From Plasmodium brasilianum (taxonomy: Eukaryota > Apicomplexa > Aconoidasida > Haemosporida > Plasmodiidae), in NCBI RefSeq assembly GCF_023973825.1, contig NC_090122.1, forward strand, positions 62,001 to 126,000: a DNA stretch of 64,000 nt, in the 5' to 3' direction. Made by a program: the position numbers and the translations under genes. Within the stretch, counting starts at the first letter, position 1; the number at the start of each line of letters is the position of its first letter. Positions 25,363 through 36,200 of this stretch are shown piece by piece. The notes beneath the pieces are model-generated. The model searched no databases, was not told the DNA's origin, and saw only the letters and a list, made by a program, of their open reading frames with translations.

Positions 25363-25456
25363 TATATATGTATGTACATAAGCGTTTATATGTACTTATA
25401 CGTATTTATTTATAAAGAAGGAATAGGATAAGGTAAAAAGCACCCTTCATTGAAAG
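22889..25456. other. Divergent promoter region, CPW-WPC and actin-related protein genes
   Basis: A head-to-head intergenic region of about 2.6 kb that must hold both promoters. A/T homopolymers flank the CPW-WPC start (22888-23010). The region just upstream of the actin-related gene is less AT-rich (25080-25160) and contains AACAAG|GTAAAA at 25158, a possible 5' UTR donor whose partner could be the AG immediately before the ATG at 25457. An open frame at 23276-23545 has no recognised domain. A long TA microsatellite sits at 25320-25369. Confidence 0.45.
25320..25369. repeat. (TA)n microsatellite in the 5' region of the actin-related gene
   Basis: About 50 bases of TA dinucleotide with a single interruption near 25355, about 90 bp upstream of the start codon. 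Probably within the 5' UTR or its intron. Confidence 0.9.
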
Positions 25457-26932
25457 ATGTTTCAAAATGTGCAAACCATAATTTTAGATATAAACGATGG
25501 AGAAATGAGAACCGGGTACTCCGGAGAGTGCTCTCCTAGATATAACAGTAACCTAATTCTAGGGCTACCATTAGGTCATAATGCCACCTTAAAACATACG
25601 ATATTTCCATTATTACCAGAAATAAAAAGAGATAACGTAGAATTATTATGTGGGATGAGGTACATATATGACCATAATAATAGTAGCAATTATGACATAA
25701 ATTTTGAGGTAATGGAAAAATTATTCGAAGACATATCAGGAAGTAAAGCATTAGATGTTAATTTTGAAGATCATCCTATTTTATTAACAGAACCTAATAA
25801 AACGGATAGTAAATATAGAGAAAAATTTACAGAATTAATGTTTGAATCTTATGATGTATGTCAAATGTTTCTATCAAGAAGAAGCGTTTTATCGTGTTAT
25901 GGTTGTGCACGGACATCTGGACTAGTATTAGATATTGAAAAAAACTGCACAAATTTATGCGGACTACAAGAAGGGTATATATTTCAAAAACATATAGAAG
26001 AAGTTCCAATAGGTGGAGACTTAATTGATAGAATATTCTTAGCATATTTAGAAAATATTAAAAATATTAAAATATACCCCTATTTTTCTATTGATAAAAG
26101 TTTAAATAATGAAAAATCTAGTACCGATATGAAAATATTAAAATGTCCTTTGGTTACAAAATCATATTACCTGTGGGGATCTCTTCACGTAGTCAGCAAA
26201 TTGAAAGAAAGTTTAATTAATGATTATCAAAATCCTAATGACAAAAATAAAAAAAATTTAGAAACAAATGGAACTGACAATAGTTATAAATTACCAGATG
26301 GTAATATAATTAACCAAAATATTACTGAGTCATTAAAACTTATTATTCCTTACATTTTTTTTAGAAAAAAATATAATCAAAATAGTATAAGTAAAGTTAG
26401 CGGAATAACAATGTTAAACAATATGGATTTTAATTTGTTTTATGACACTTTAAAAAGTTTAAAGCTCCCAGTTCTACATAAATATAATTATAAAATTAAT
26501 AAGAGTAATTCTGTCATTGAAAAAATTCCAGAAAACACTTCTGACAAGAATTTCAGTATGTGTTATTCAGATCAAATAGAACCATATTTTGAAATATTTG
26601 ATGGCTTACAAGATTTTATTAAAAAAGGAATTTTATCCTTTCTATCAGCTAATATTAATCTAGACGATGTTCTTAATTTTCTAATTGTAACAGGAGAATC
26701 TACAATGTTTCATAACTTTGTTGGAATATTAAAATCCTATCTTCCTTTTATAGATACCATAAAGGAGAAAAGTACAAGAATTATATATAGTAAAGGAGCG
26801 GACAGAAAATACAATTGTTTTATAGGTGCATCTATTTTATCATCCTTGGGTTCCTTTTCGCAATTCTGCATGACTAAAAATGAATATGAAGAATATGGGG
26901 TTAAAAACATTGTTGATAAAAAATGCGTTTGA
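25457..26932 (+). CDS. Actin-related protein, ARP4/ACTL6-like
   Basis: Single exon, 491 residues, compared with about 375 for actin and about 430 for ARP4. The actin fold is traceable: GYSGE near residue 20, a HPILLTEP strand near residue 97, TELMFESYDVCQMFLSRRSV near 125, the EGYIFQKHIEEVPIGGDLID segment near 172, VTGESTMFHNFVG near 412, and the C-terminal RKYNCFIGASILSSLGSF, which aligns with actin's RKYSVWIGGSILASL. The ELMFE...VL and GY..QK/Q...PL-GD features resemble ARP4/BAF53, a nuclear subunit of SWR1/INO80/NuA4-type complexes. A chromatin role is therefore likely but inferred. The two phosphate-binding loops are altered: LDIEKNCT replaces actin's LDSGDGVT, and TGES replaces SGGT. Weak nucleotide binding is expected. 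An insertion at about residues 275-300 and another at 355-375 are low-complexity. Another divergent actin-like class remains possible. Confidence 0.8.
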   Translation: MFQNVQTIILDINDGEMRTGYSGECSPRYNSNLILGLPLGHNATLKHTIFPLLPEIKRDNVELLCGMRYIYDHNNSSNYDINFEVMEKLFEDISGSKALDVNFEDHPILLTEPNKTDSKYREKFTELMFESYDVCQMFLSRRSVLSCYGCARTSGLVLDIEKNCTNLCGLQEGYIFQKHIEEVPIGGDLIDRIFLAYLENIKNIKIYPYFSIDKSLNNEKSSTDMKILKCPLVTKSYYLWGSLHVVSKLKESLINDYQNPNDKNKKNLETNGTDNSYKLPDGNIINQNITESLKLIIPYIFFRKKYNQNSISKVSGITMLNNMDFNLFYDTLKSLKLPVLHKYNYKINKSNSVIEKIPENTSDKNFSMCYSDQIEPYFEIFDGLQDFIKKGILSFLSANINLDDVLNFLIVTGESTMFHNFVGILKSYLPFIDTIKEKSTRIIYSKGADRKYNCFIGASILSSLGSFSQFCMTKNEYEEYGVKNIVDKKCV

Positions 26933-28900
26933 AAAAAATTGAAGGAATTTATTTTGTACTACAAATTATATGTAAGTAGATGATTTTACATATGTACATA
27001 CACTGTATCGAAATGTGCGATCCTATGCGAAACTACTGCAAATTGGAACAACAATCTTGGAATTCCCCCAACTTATTAAATGTCATGATCACGCTAACAC
27101 GCACACTCACACTATACTTGTGTATATGTGTGTGCATATAATTACCATTTCTTATAAGTGCCTTTTTCATAAAGATGATATGTTTTTGAAAAAATTCTTC
27201 ATTCCCGTTTTTAGTTTTAATTAGAGTTTAACATTTTTAATAACACCGAGAATCTTACAACATAATGCTGTGAAGTTTGACTTTCATAAATGTGTGCAAC
27301 GAATTACACACATATATGTGCCCATGCACATATTTACATATTTGTAGTTCTAAAATTTTGCTTTTTTTAACATTTGTTTTTATTTGTTCTTTCCAACATA
27401 AATACCTATGCAATAATATTCATATGATGTACTTATTTCATAATCATTTTTTAATTCTTTTTTAAAAAAGCAAAAGAGCTTGCACGGTAAATGTATATAG
27501 CTCAGGCTTCCTCACGAATTTATACATTTTTAATTAAAAAAAATAAAAGAAAAGAATAGTTGTCTACGTCTACGAAACACCTTTAATATCTCTACAGTTC
27601 AATGTATATTTTAGAAACAATGAAAAAACTGAATATAACGTTTATATAAAAAAAAAAAAAAAATACATTCACATTTTAATTGCAAAACTATTACTGATAA
27701 GCGATAAAAAAGAGAGTTCTATCTTTACACATAGACAAAATATACTCAAGTTAAAATTAAAAAAATATAAAAAACATTTTTTCAAAATGCTATGTGAACA
27801 GGTGCCTATCACGTAATTTCCTTACCCTATTCTTTAATCAACGTTGAATAGGTACAAATGTATGCATAAATACAAATAAGCATATATATGTGCAAAAATA
27901 TAGACTTCCTCACCCTTCTATATTACATATGTCATAATATGTTTTATTTTTAGAACAATGACGCCTTAATATTTCATAAATCTGTATTTTAAAGGGATTA
28001 TTCATGTTTTTTTAATTGTCGAAAGGAATGAAATTCCTAAAAACATGTTATCGTTTAAAGGGATTTATTTTCAAAATTTCCCTTTGAAAAAAGAATATTG
28101 ATGATTCCACTATTACAAAAAGAAGAAAAAACAAAAGATAACTCTACTATGTTAAAAAAATGCATCTTAAGTTTATTTCCTCCTTCATGTTCTAGAATTA
28201 AAACCCTATATTTTATTTATCTCCTTCTTTGTTTTTCGCTATTTTGTATGTACCCAAAGAATCATCACTTAGTATCTCCTGTTTTTAAGCAATATATGCA
28301 AAAAATTGAAAAAGTAGATAAAATAAAGTACTATTAACTGCATATATTAATGGACATATGTATAATTGAGTACATATTATTATAGGTACATTTCTATTTT
28401 GTAAATATACTAACATTTGACTCTTTTAAGTCAATTTCAATTTTATTTTTGAAAAATTTATAAATCTTTATAATACAGTTCATGCATTCATTTATTTAAA
28501 AAATTTAATTTAAAATAAAATTATTTTTGAACAGTTATTGCAAAATTTTGGATGCGATGTTTTTATAATATGATCGCACATATACATACATGATCATATA
28601 TATATATATATGTATATATATATATTTTATATATGTACATAAATATGTAAAAAATTAAAAAAAAAAAATTTTTAACCCTTCGACAAATGAAACAATAAAA
28701 TAAATTCTTAAATATTACATACCTGTTCTTTATTATAATTACTATTACAATTCATATCTTAATTTTTTTTTCTTTTTAGTACCCATTGTTATAGTAAAAA
28801 AACGAAAATTAATTAAGCATACGTATTCTTCTTTTAACAGTAGTTCATATTATATAATTAATGAAGATAGCAAGAAAAACATAATTCATTTTTCCACAAA

Positions 28901-28933
<33 letters not shown>

Positions 28934-29509
28934 TCGTCTGTTCGTATATATGTATTAATACGCAACCTTTTTTTACTTTTATTTTACCTATAGTTTGCGT
29001 TGGCAAAATATCAGCAGTACTTTTTTTTCAAAGGATAAAGAGAAAATAAAATCCGTGTAAGAATTTGCGCGCATACAGTAAAACTACTATTTAACAGATT
29101 AGTTAATTCTATATATTTAGAAAATTAAATGCAAAATTCTCATAAATATCAAACTTTTACAAAAACGCTGAGTGTAAATGCAATAGAAACTTTTTATTAC
29201 TATTCATAAAATTAATAGAAGAAAAACTTATGTAGAAACATTAAAAATAAAAAGAGTTTAACTAAAAAATTTGAGGGCATTTTGTAGAAGCTCAAGGAGG
29301 CACATATACTTTAAAAAGCATTAACATTAAACTTTGAATTAGTTGCCCGTGCCTTTTATCAGAAGATCATAAAAATAAAAGAAATAAGGGAAATAACTGT
29401 ATAATTATTTTAACATGCATACATACGTCCCTATATATATGTATGTGTAGGTAGGGGAATATAATACGTAAAATACAGCCGTAAATAAGAATATTTAAAA
29501 AAAAAAAAA
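26933..29509. other. Spacer between the actin-related and CK2 beta genes
   Basis: Contains 3' UTR-type sequence after 26932, the possible small membrane ORF at 28098-28337 (listed separately), a poly-A run near 28900-28919, and TA-rich DNA near 28590-28630. Short frames at 27015-27224 and 27277-27465 show no domain and are likely chance. Confidence 0.45.
28098..28337 (+). CDS. Possible small single-pass membrane protein, unknown
   Basis: An open frame of 79 codons with a second in-frame ATG at 28149 (62 codons). After a short basic/Cys region comes a hydrophobic segment (about residues 37-51, TLYFIYLLLCFSLFCMY) and then a polar tail PKNHHLVSPVFKQYMQKIEK. Codon use and base composition look more coding-like than the surrounding spacer. 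The small size, single span and amphipathic tail resemble tiny subunits of mitochondrial or ER membrane complexes, but I recognise no family. A possible donor (AAAGTACTA) lies just before the stop, so it may be one exon of a longer gene. It sits between two plus-strand genes with ample spacer on both sides. Confidence 0.35.
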   Translation: MMIPLLQKEEKTKDNSTMLKKCILSLFPPSCSRIKTLYFIYLLLCFSLFCMYPKNHHLVSPVFKQYMQKIEKVDKIKYY

Positions 29510-30250
29510 ATGAACAGTGATCCAAACAAAGATGTGCAAGATTCTAAATCTGATAAATGCACATCATGGGTAAAATGGTTTAATAGTAAAGCATCGAGTA
29601 ATTTTTTGGTTGAAGTGGATAATGAATATATAACAGATTCATTTAATTTATATGGTTTAAAACCAGAAATTCCAAATTTTAATCATTTATTATCAATTGT
29701 TGCAGGGAATGCACCTGAAGAAGATGATTCTAAAAATCCTCTAGCAAAAGATGCAGTTTGTTTATATTCCTTAATACATGCTAGATTTATTACAACACCA
29801 AAAGGTTTATCATTAATGAAGGATAAATATATTAAAGGTGATTTTGGAAGTTGCCCTAGAGTTAGTTGTTCACAACATAATGTGCTTCCAATTGGATTAT
29901 TTGATCAAATTAAAATTGCAAAGGTACATATATATTGTCCATTATGTCAAGAAATTTATAAAATACATGAAGAAGATAAAGTATATTTAGATGGTTCCTT
30001 TTTTGGAACGTCTTTCCCTCATATACTTTTACAAACTTATCCGTATTATGTTACACTAAAAACGCCCTCTTATTGCACATCCAAAATATTTGGATTTAGT
30101 GTTTATCATAATTTTACTAGAACTGAATACAAAATTGTTAAGGGAGAATTTGGAAGATTGTCTAGAGAAAATTTCCTTAAAAAGAATCCAAAATATTTAA
30201 AAAAACTGAAGAAGGAAGAACTGCAAATTAAAGATACCGAAAAATCTTAA
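29510..30250 (+). CDS. CK2beta: Casein kinase II regulatory (beta) subunit
   Basis: Single exon, 246 residues. CK2 beta dimerises through a zinc ribbon and docks two catalytic CK2 alpha subunits, modulating substrate choice. The N-terminus has the family sequence SWVKWF and VDNEYITDSFNLYGL. An acidic stretch EEDD is at about 70-73. The zinc-binding cysteines are Cys115 and Cys120 (CPRVSC) and Cys143 and Cys146 (CPLC). Between and after them are LPIGLFD and DGSFFGTSFPHIL, all standard CK2 beta landmarks. The C-terminal tail is Lys-rich. The start is directly after a poly-A tract and is the first ATG. Plasmodium has two beta subunits. By remembered synteny this is the CK2beta1-type gene, but the paralogue assignment is less certain than the family. 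Confidence 0.93.
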   Translation: MNSDPNKDVQDSKSDKCTSWVKWFNSKASSNFLVEVDNEYITDSFNLYGLKPEIPNFNHLLSIVAGNAPEEDDSKNPLAKDAVCLYSLIHARFITTPKGLSLMKDKYIKGDFGSCPRVSCSQHNVLPIGLFDQIKIAKVHIYCPLCQEIYKIHEEDKVYLDGSFFGTSFPHILLQTYPYYVTLKTPSYCTSKIFGFSVYHNFTRTEYKIVKGEFGRLSRENFLKKNPKYLKKLKKEELQIKDTEKS

Positions 30251-30365
30251 AACGTGTCTTTAATAGAATGATCATTTTATTGGGCTATATTTTTTTCCTT
30301 TATCTTTTATGAATAGCCACAAAACGCATTATTAACTTTTTATTTGACTCCCCTTTGAAATGTGC

Positions 30366-30411
<46 letters not shown>

Positions 30412-33281
30412 GAATACATACATTCGTACGCACATACATGCATACATACATACATACATACAAACATACAATTCCCCGTTGCATCATATATGTACTTATA
30501 TGTAACCTTTTGCTTAAATGCATTTAAGTGTGCATCTCTTGTACACACTTGTTCATGTTTATGTTTATTATCCTTTGCACGTATGCTTGTTTAAGCATAT
30601 TCTTTATATTTTTTGTATTTACTGAATAAATAGTAAAAACGCTGAATCTTATTTGTAAAAAATCACTGATAAATTTTTTAAAACATTTCAAATATGTATA
30701 ATATAAATGTATACATATGTTCGTAGAATTTATAGTAATTTATAAAAAAAAAAAAAAAAAATTAATTCGAAAGAAAATTTTTGTAATAATATATTTAGGA
30801 TCAAAAAAAGGAAAAAATTAATATAATATTTATCTTTTTTCCTTTCAGTGTAACACATTTGTGAACTGTTTTGCATTGTCTAAAAAGTACCCAAATTTAT
30901 ATAATACTTAATTTTTTTTAATTCGACGTACTTAATTTTGTATCAATTTATATATAACAGTGTTGTACAAAAATATGCTTTCTTTAATGACATTTTTTTA
31001 TTATATGTTTTTTCTTTTACTTTCTTTTCCTTTCCATTCTTTTTTTTTTTTTTTTTAAGGTTGTAAAGAAATTTTATTAAAACAAAAGCTTTATCATTTC
31101 AAATTTTTTATAACATTTTGTTTATTATCTTATTGTTTCTTATTTTTTCGTCTATATTGTATAAACTATATATAAGTTAAAAATAAGGAAAAATAAATAA
31201 AATGACTTACAGTTTTATCATTCTGATATAAACGTACTTTCATGGGAATTATGAAACATAAAATGTCTTTTTATCTTAAGTATTTAATTTTTTAAAATAA
31301 CAAAAAATATGTTCTCTTCTTTCAAAAAAAAATAAAGTATATGTAAGAACTGAATTAAACAAAAAAAAATATATATATATATATATATCCATATGAAATA
31401 AATTCTCTTTATTATTAGAAATTCCATAATGATGATTTTTCATTTTTTCTTTACAAATGTTTACAATGATACTATTAAAATAATGTTTGTTCATTTGCTC
31501 ATTATTTTCTCTATAAAGAATTCATATATAAATTGCTAATTTTAACATGGGAATAGAGTGCTGAATTTGCATATTTATCAAGAACGTATCTTCCATTAAA
31601 GATTGTGCACACACGATAAAATGAATTCAATAAAAAATTACATTTTAAAATTTTATAAAAACGAAAGAAAAACTACATGGTTACATAAAATTAAAGAAAA
31701 TATTTAATAATGTATAAAATAATTTTGAGACCTAAGTTAACAAAATAGGAATAAGTTATTTTTCTTCTAAGAATAATGCTGTAAGCTTACATAAATACTA
31801 GTTAATATATTTTTTATACATTATAACTTTAACTCTTCAAATAGTTTTAAAATTACAAGTGTAAAAAAGTTATATTTCCTTATTTTTATCTCCCCCATTT
31901 ATGTTGTGTACACATACACATGTGCATAAAAGTATTGTGCACATAAATATATGGCAGAAATATATTCACATATATAAGCTTAAATGTAATAGTTTTAATA
32001 TATAAATAATATAGATATATAAGGTAAGTATTTACATATATAACTTCATTAGTGCAAAAAAAAAAAAAAAATAAAATAAAAATAAAATTTAAAACAAAGT
32101 AAAATGCATACGTTACTAATTTTAGCTTTAAGAAATAAATTCTTTTTTAAATAACAGAAAAAAAGGGTACTCGTAAAGAAGGTTTGAAAAAAAGGAAAGA
32201 AAAAAAAAGCAACAAGATACTAGGAATAAGAGATGGAATTAAAAAGTGTTATACACCAATTATTATACTATAATGTAATAAAGGTGTTAATGAGAATCCT
32301 CAGTTTAATCGTTATTACTGTACAAAAATTTTTTATTAGTTTTATATGAGTGCATAAATATTTATTTATAATAAAATGTACACTTTTAATATTTTAAAAT
32401 AAAATTTTAATTTTGGGGGAATAAATGTATCAGCATTTTTTAGCATAAAAAAATTGTGGTGAAAAATTTATATAGAAAGGAAAATAAAAAAAATTAAAAA
32501 AACACAAAATCAAAGCAAGAAACCAAAATATTATATATATAAAATGTGCACAGAAAACCATGGAATAATATAATAAATACAAGAACAAGGTAGTTCATTA
32601 CAAAAAAATTCCATCTTCCTGTGTTACATAATAATGTGTTTAATGTATAATCCATGCACTGTGTTACATATACAATGTATATATGAATATATAGATACAT
32701 GCCTACATACATACGTATGCATTATATTAATACTCAATGAATGAAGTAAGAAAAAATGTTTATATGAATACCCTAAGGACATTATGTATTTAATAGTAAT
32801 TAACATAAACTTAAAAATATAAAAGATATATATTATCACAATTTTTTTTGTATATTAAAAAAAAAATGTGATAAAAAAAAAATATATATATTAAAGTACA
32901 TATATACATTTAGTATACGTTTTATAGAAAAAATAAAATAAAATAAATACACTATAATAAAAAATACGACAATTTTTTGATTTATTTTATTTCCTTCTTT
33001 AACTGATATTTATGTAGCAATGAACAAGCATCATAACACATTTTTCATAGGGTTTATAATTTGCATATAAAATGTTAATATGCAGTAACATATAAATATA
33101 TAAGGAAATAAAAAAAAAAAAATAAATAAAGTTAAGAAAGATATATGATTATATATATAGAAAAAAAAAAAGAAAATTAAGAAACAGAAAAACAAAAACA
33201 AAAAAAAGCAGAGGAGCTATATATAAAATATTATATCTTTGATATCACATATAAGTGGTAATATAAAACATGTCCTAGAAA
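30251..33281. other. Spacer between CK2 beta and NOT1
   Basis: About 3 kb with no convincing gene. It holds a TA microsatellite followed by a CATA tetranucleotide array just after CK2 beta (listed separately), poly-A/T tracts at 30743-30760 and 31040-31056, and a purine-rich stretch at 33105-33220 just before NOT1 that is probably 5' UTR. A two-codon upstream ORF (ATG TCC TAG, 33270-33278) ends three bases before the NOT1 start. Confidence 0.5.
30368..30467. repeat. (TA)n followed by (CATA)n microsatellites
   Basis: 30368-30409 is uninterrupted TA; 30428-30467 is a CATA tetranucleotide array with minor variants. It lies about 120 bp downstream of the CK2 beta stop. Open frames of up to about 80 codons cross it on both strands (repeating Tyr-Ile or Tyr-Met-His) and are repeat artefacts. 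Confidence 0.9.
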
Positions 33282-36200
33282 ATGAATAGCAATTTTAACA
33301 TAAATATTCAAGTTGATGACTCAGCTCTCAACAAATATGAAGCTGAAGTAAATGGCTATTTCGCAAAACTGTACACAGGAGAAATTACAGTGAATACAAT
33401 GATAGATATTATGAAAAGTTTATCATTCTCTCCTAAAGGATCAAAAAATAATGATGTGTATAAATCGATGTTACTAATTTTATTCAATGAGTGTAAATTT
33501 TTTCCAAAATATCCGACAGAAGAATTAGATACAACAGCTCAGTTGTTTGGACAATTAATAAAGCACAATTTATTAATATCTTATGGCAATGCATTAGTCA
33601 TTGCTCTAAAATGTATATTAGAAGCATTAAAAAAAGAAAATGATTTGAAAATGTTTAACTTTGGAATAACCGCATTAGAACAGTTTGAAGATTCTTTAAT
33701 ATGTTACCCTAGTTTTTTGTTTTCCTTAATATCCATAACCAATTTAAGGCAGTATAATCCACAATTTGTGATTCACTGTAACTACTTGTTGAATACACTC
33801 CCAGAACACTTTAGAAGTTTACCGTATATAGATGCATCTACAATATTAAAAATTAGGCATCTTTCCGAAGTTGGTTCAAACAATAATTTTCTGAACACAA
33901 ACACATCACAGTTGTCTAACGATGATATCAAGAAATTGTCTTCACTTAATGTAAGTAGTTTAAAGAATATAAGCAATTTCATTGCAAACGTTTGCAGTAA
34001 CAACAGTAACAATAACATTAACAATAACAGTAACAACAACAACATAAATAATAATAATACAATGGTTGATAATATGAATGGCAATAATAACATTAGTAGG
34101 GGAAGCAGCTTCAGCAGCAATAACAACAACAGTAATAATAATAAAAGCTTCACCAATGTGTTAAGTAACTTGCTTAATAATAATAGTAGCAGTAACACTA
34201 ACAGTAACATTGACAATAACAATCCCAGTAGTAACATAAGTAAGGACAATATGTTACTATACGTAAACGATATATTACCAAATTGCACAAGTATTGGGCA
34301 ACCTACGCCCCCCAATATGAACAACATACATTCCGTAAGTATAAATGACTATGCAATAAAAAATAAAAATATGAATGATAATTTAAATAGCAATATAAAC
34401 ATGAACAGTAGTATTAACATGAACAGTAGTATTAACATGAACAGTAGTATTAACATGAACAATAGTAATAACATGAACAATAGTAATAACATGAACAATA
34501 GTAATAACATGAACAATAGTAATAACATGAACAATAGTAATAACATGAACAACAATGTAAACATGAATAACACTACAAATATGAGCAACTTCTCACCAAT
34601 GCATGATGTAAATAACAAATCCCATATTATGAGGTTAAATAATGACAAGTCAAATAATTTTAGTGGTACTATGAACCAGTTGTATACGAACAAATCTTAC
34701 AGGCCTTTAAGTGAAGCTTATCAGACCAACAGAAATATAAATATAGTAGGAAACAATTTTAACCTTGGTAAGGATATACATCCTAGGGATGTTTCAATCG
34801 TAAATGATAACATGGTAGAAACAAATATTACCAGTGCAATAGACAGTTCGAAAAATATGTGTATTAGTGAAAACATGAAATATTCACTTAATAGTCGAAA
34901 TGACATCACGAATTGTAGTAGTAATAATAATGATAATAATAATAATAATGATAATACTCTTAAGGGCAAAGAAGAACAGTTATATGGAATTGCGGAAACA
35001 TTTTATGACCAAGTCCAAATAAAATTGCCACCTAATTTAAATGTAAGTAACATATGTGGTTTTGGATTAGGTCAAATAGAATGTCTTATGGATAACAAAG
35101 ATCTAACAAAAAATATTATTACCCCCTCATCATTAATAATAGGTGAAGTATTTAGTATTTTTAATACATTATGCCTATTGAATATTGATGAAAAGATAAG
35201 AATTTTAAAAGAAGTTATGCAACCAGAATATTACAATTGGCTAGCTTTTTACATTGTAAAATCGAGAGCTTCAAAAGAAGTAAACCTACATAATGTTTTT
35301 TTAGAATTCATTGACAAGTTAAGCTACCCAATGCTTATAGATACAATTATTAATATGACCTATGATTGCATACTAATATTATTTAAACATGTAAATGAAT
35401 TGAAAGAAGTAAGTGCTTTTAGAACCGTTTTGAAGAATTTAGGTTCCTGGTTAGGTTTTATAACATTAAGTAGAAATAGACCACTAAAGTCAAAAATATT
35501 AGATTTAAAATTAGTTTTATTTGAAGCATATGATAAAGGGTGTTTAGTTTGTATATTACCAATGGTGTGCAAAATTATGGAATCTATAAAATTATCAAAA
35601 ATTTTTAAACCTCCAAATCCGTGGACAACAACTATCTTATGTCTTTTAACAGAAATACATGAACTACCAAATGTTAAGACGTTCATAATATTTGAAGTAG
35701 AGGTTTTATTTAAAAATTTATCATTAGAAATAAATGAATATCAAAATAAAACTGTGTTACTAAGTAACAGAGATCTACCTCATAATAAAAAAAATGACTA
35801 TCTTATGTCAAGAAACAGTAATAATTATAGCAGTTCACCAGTAAGTATAGACATGAAAAACATTCCTATAAAGGACAATTTACCAGTTGTTAATAATAAT
35901 ATTAGGAGCAGAATAGAATATAGTGTGAATGAAGATTCCAAAGTAGAGGAGTTAGAAAATGAATCAAAAAATGTATCACTAAATAATAGAATAAACGCAG
36001 ATAAAATGATGCATTATGTGACAAGAAATAATAATCAACAGAATTTAAATTCAAATTCAAATTTGAGAAATATAGTATCTCAGTGGAACCAAAATAATAC
36101 CAACAAAATCGACCCTCTAATAAATGACACAGTGTTGGTTTCTTCCTTTTCTCCTCCTGATTTGAATTTAAATAGTTCGCATTTTTCCAAAAAAACACCA

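Noticed and set aside
34349..34693. Leu/Met/Phe-repeat frame on the minus strand.
   Set aside because: Complement of the NMNSSI/NMNNSN repeat of NOT1; no start context or conservation expected.
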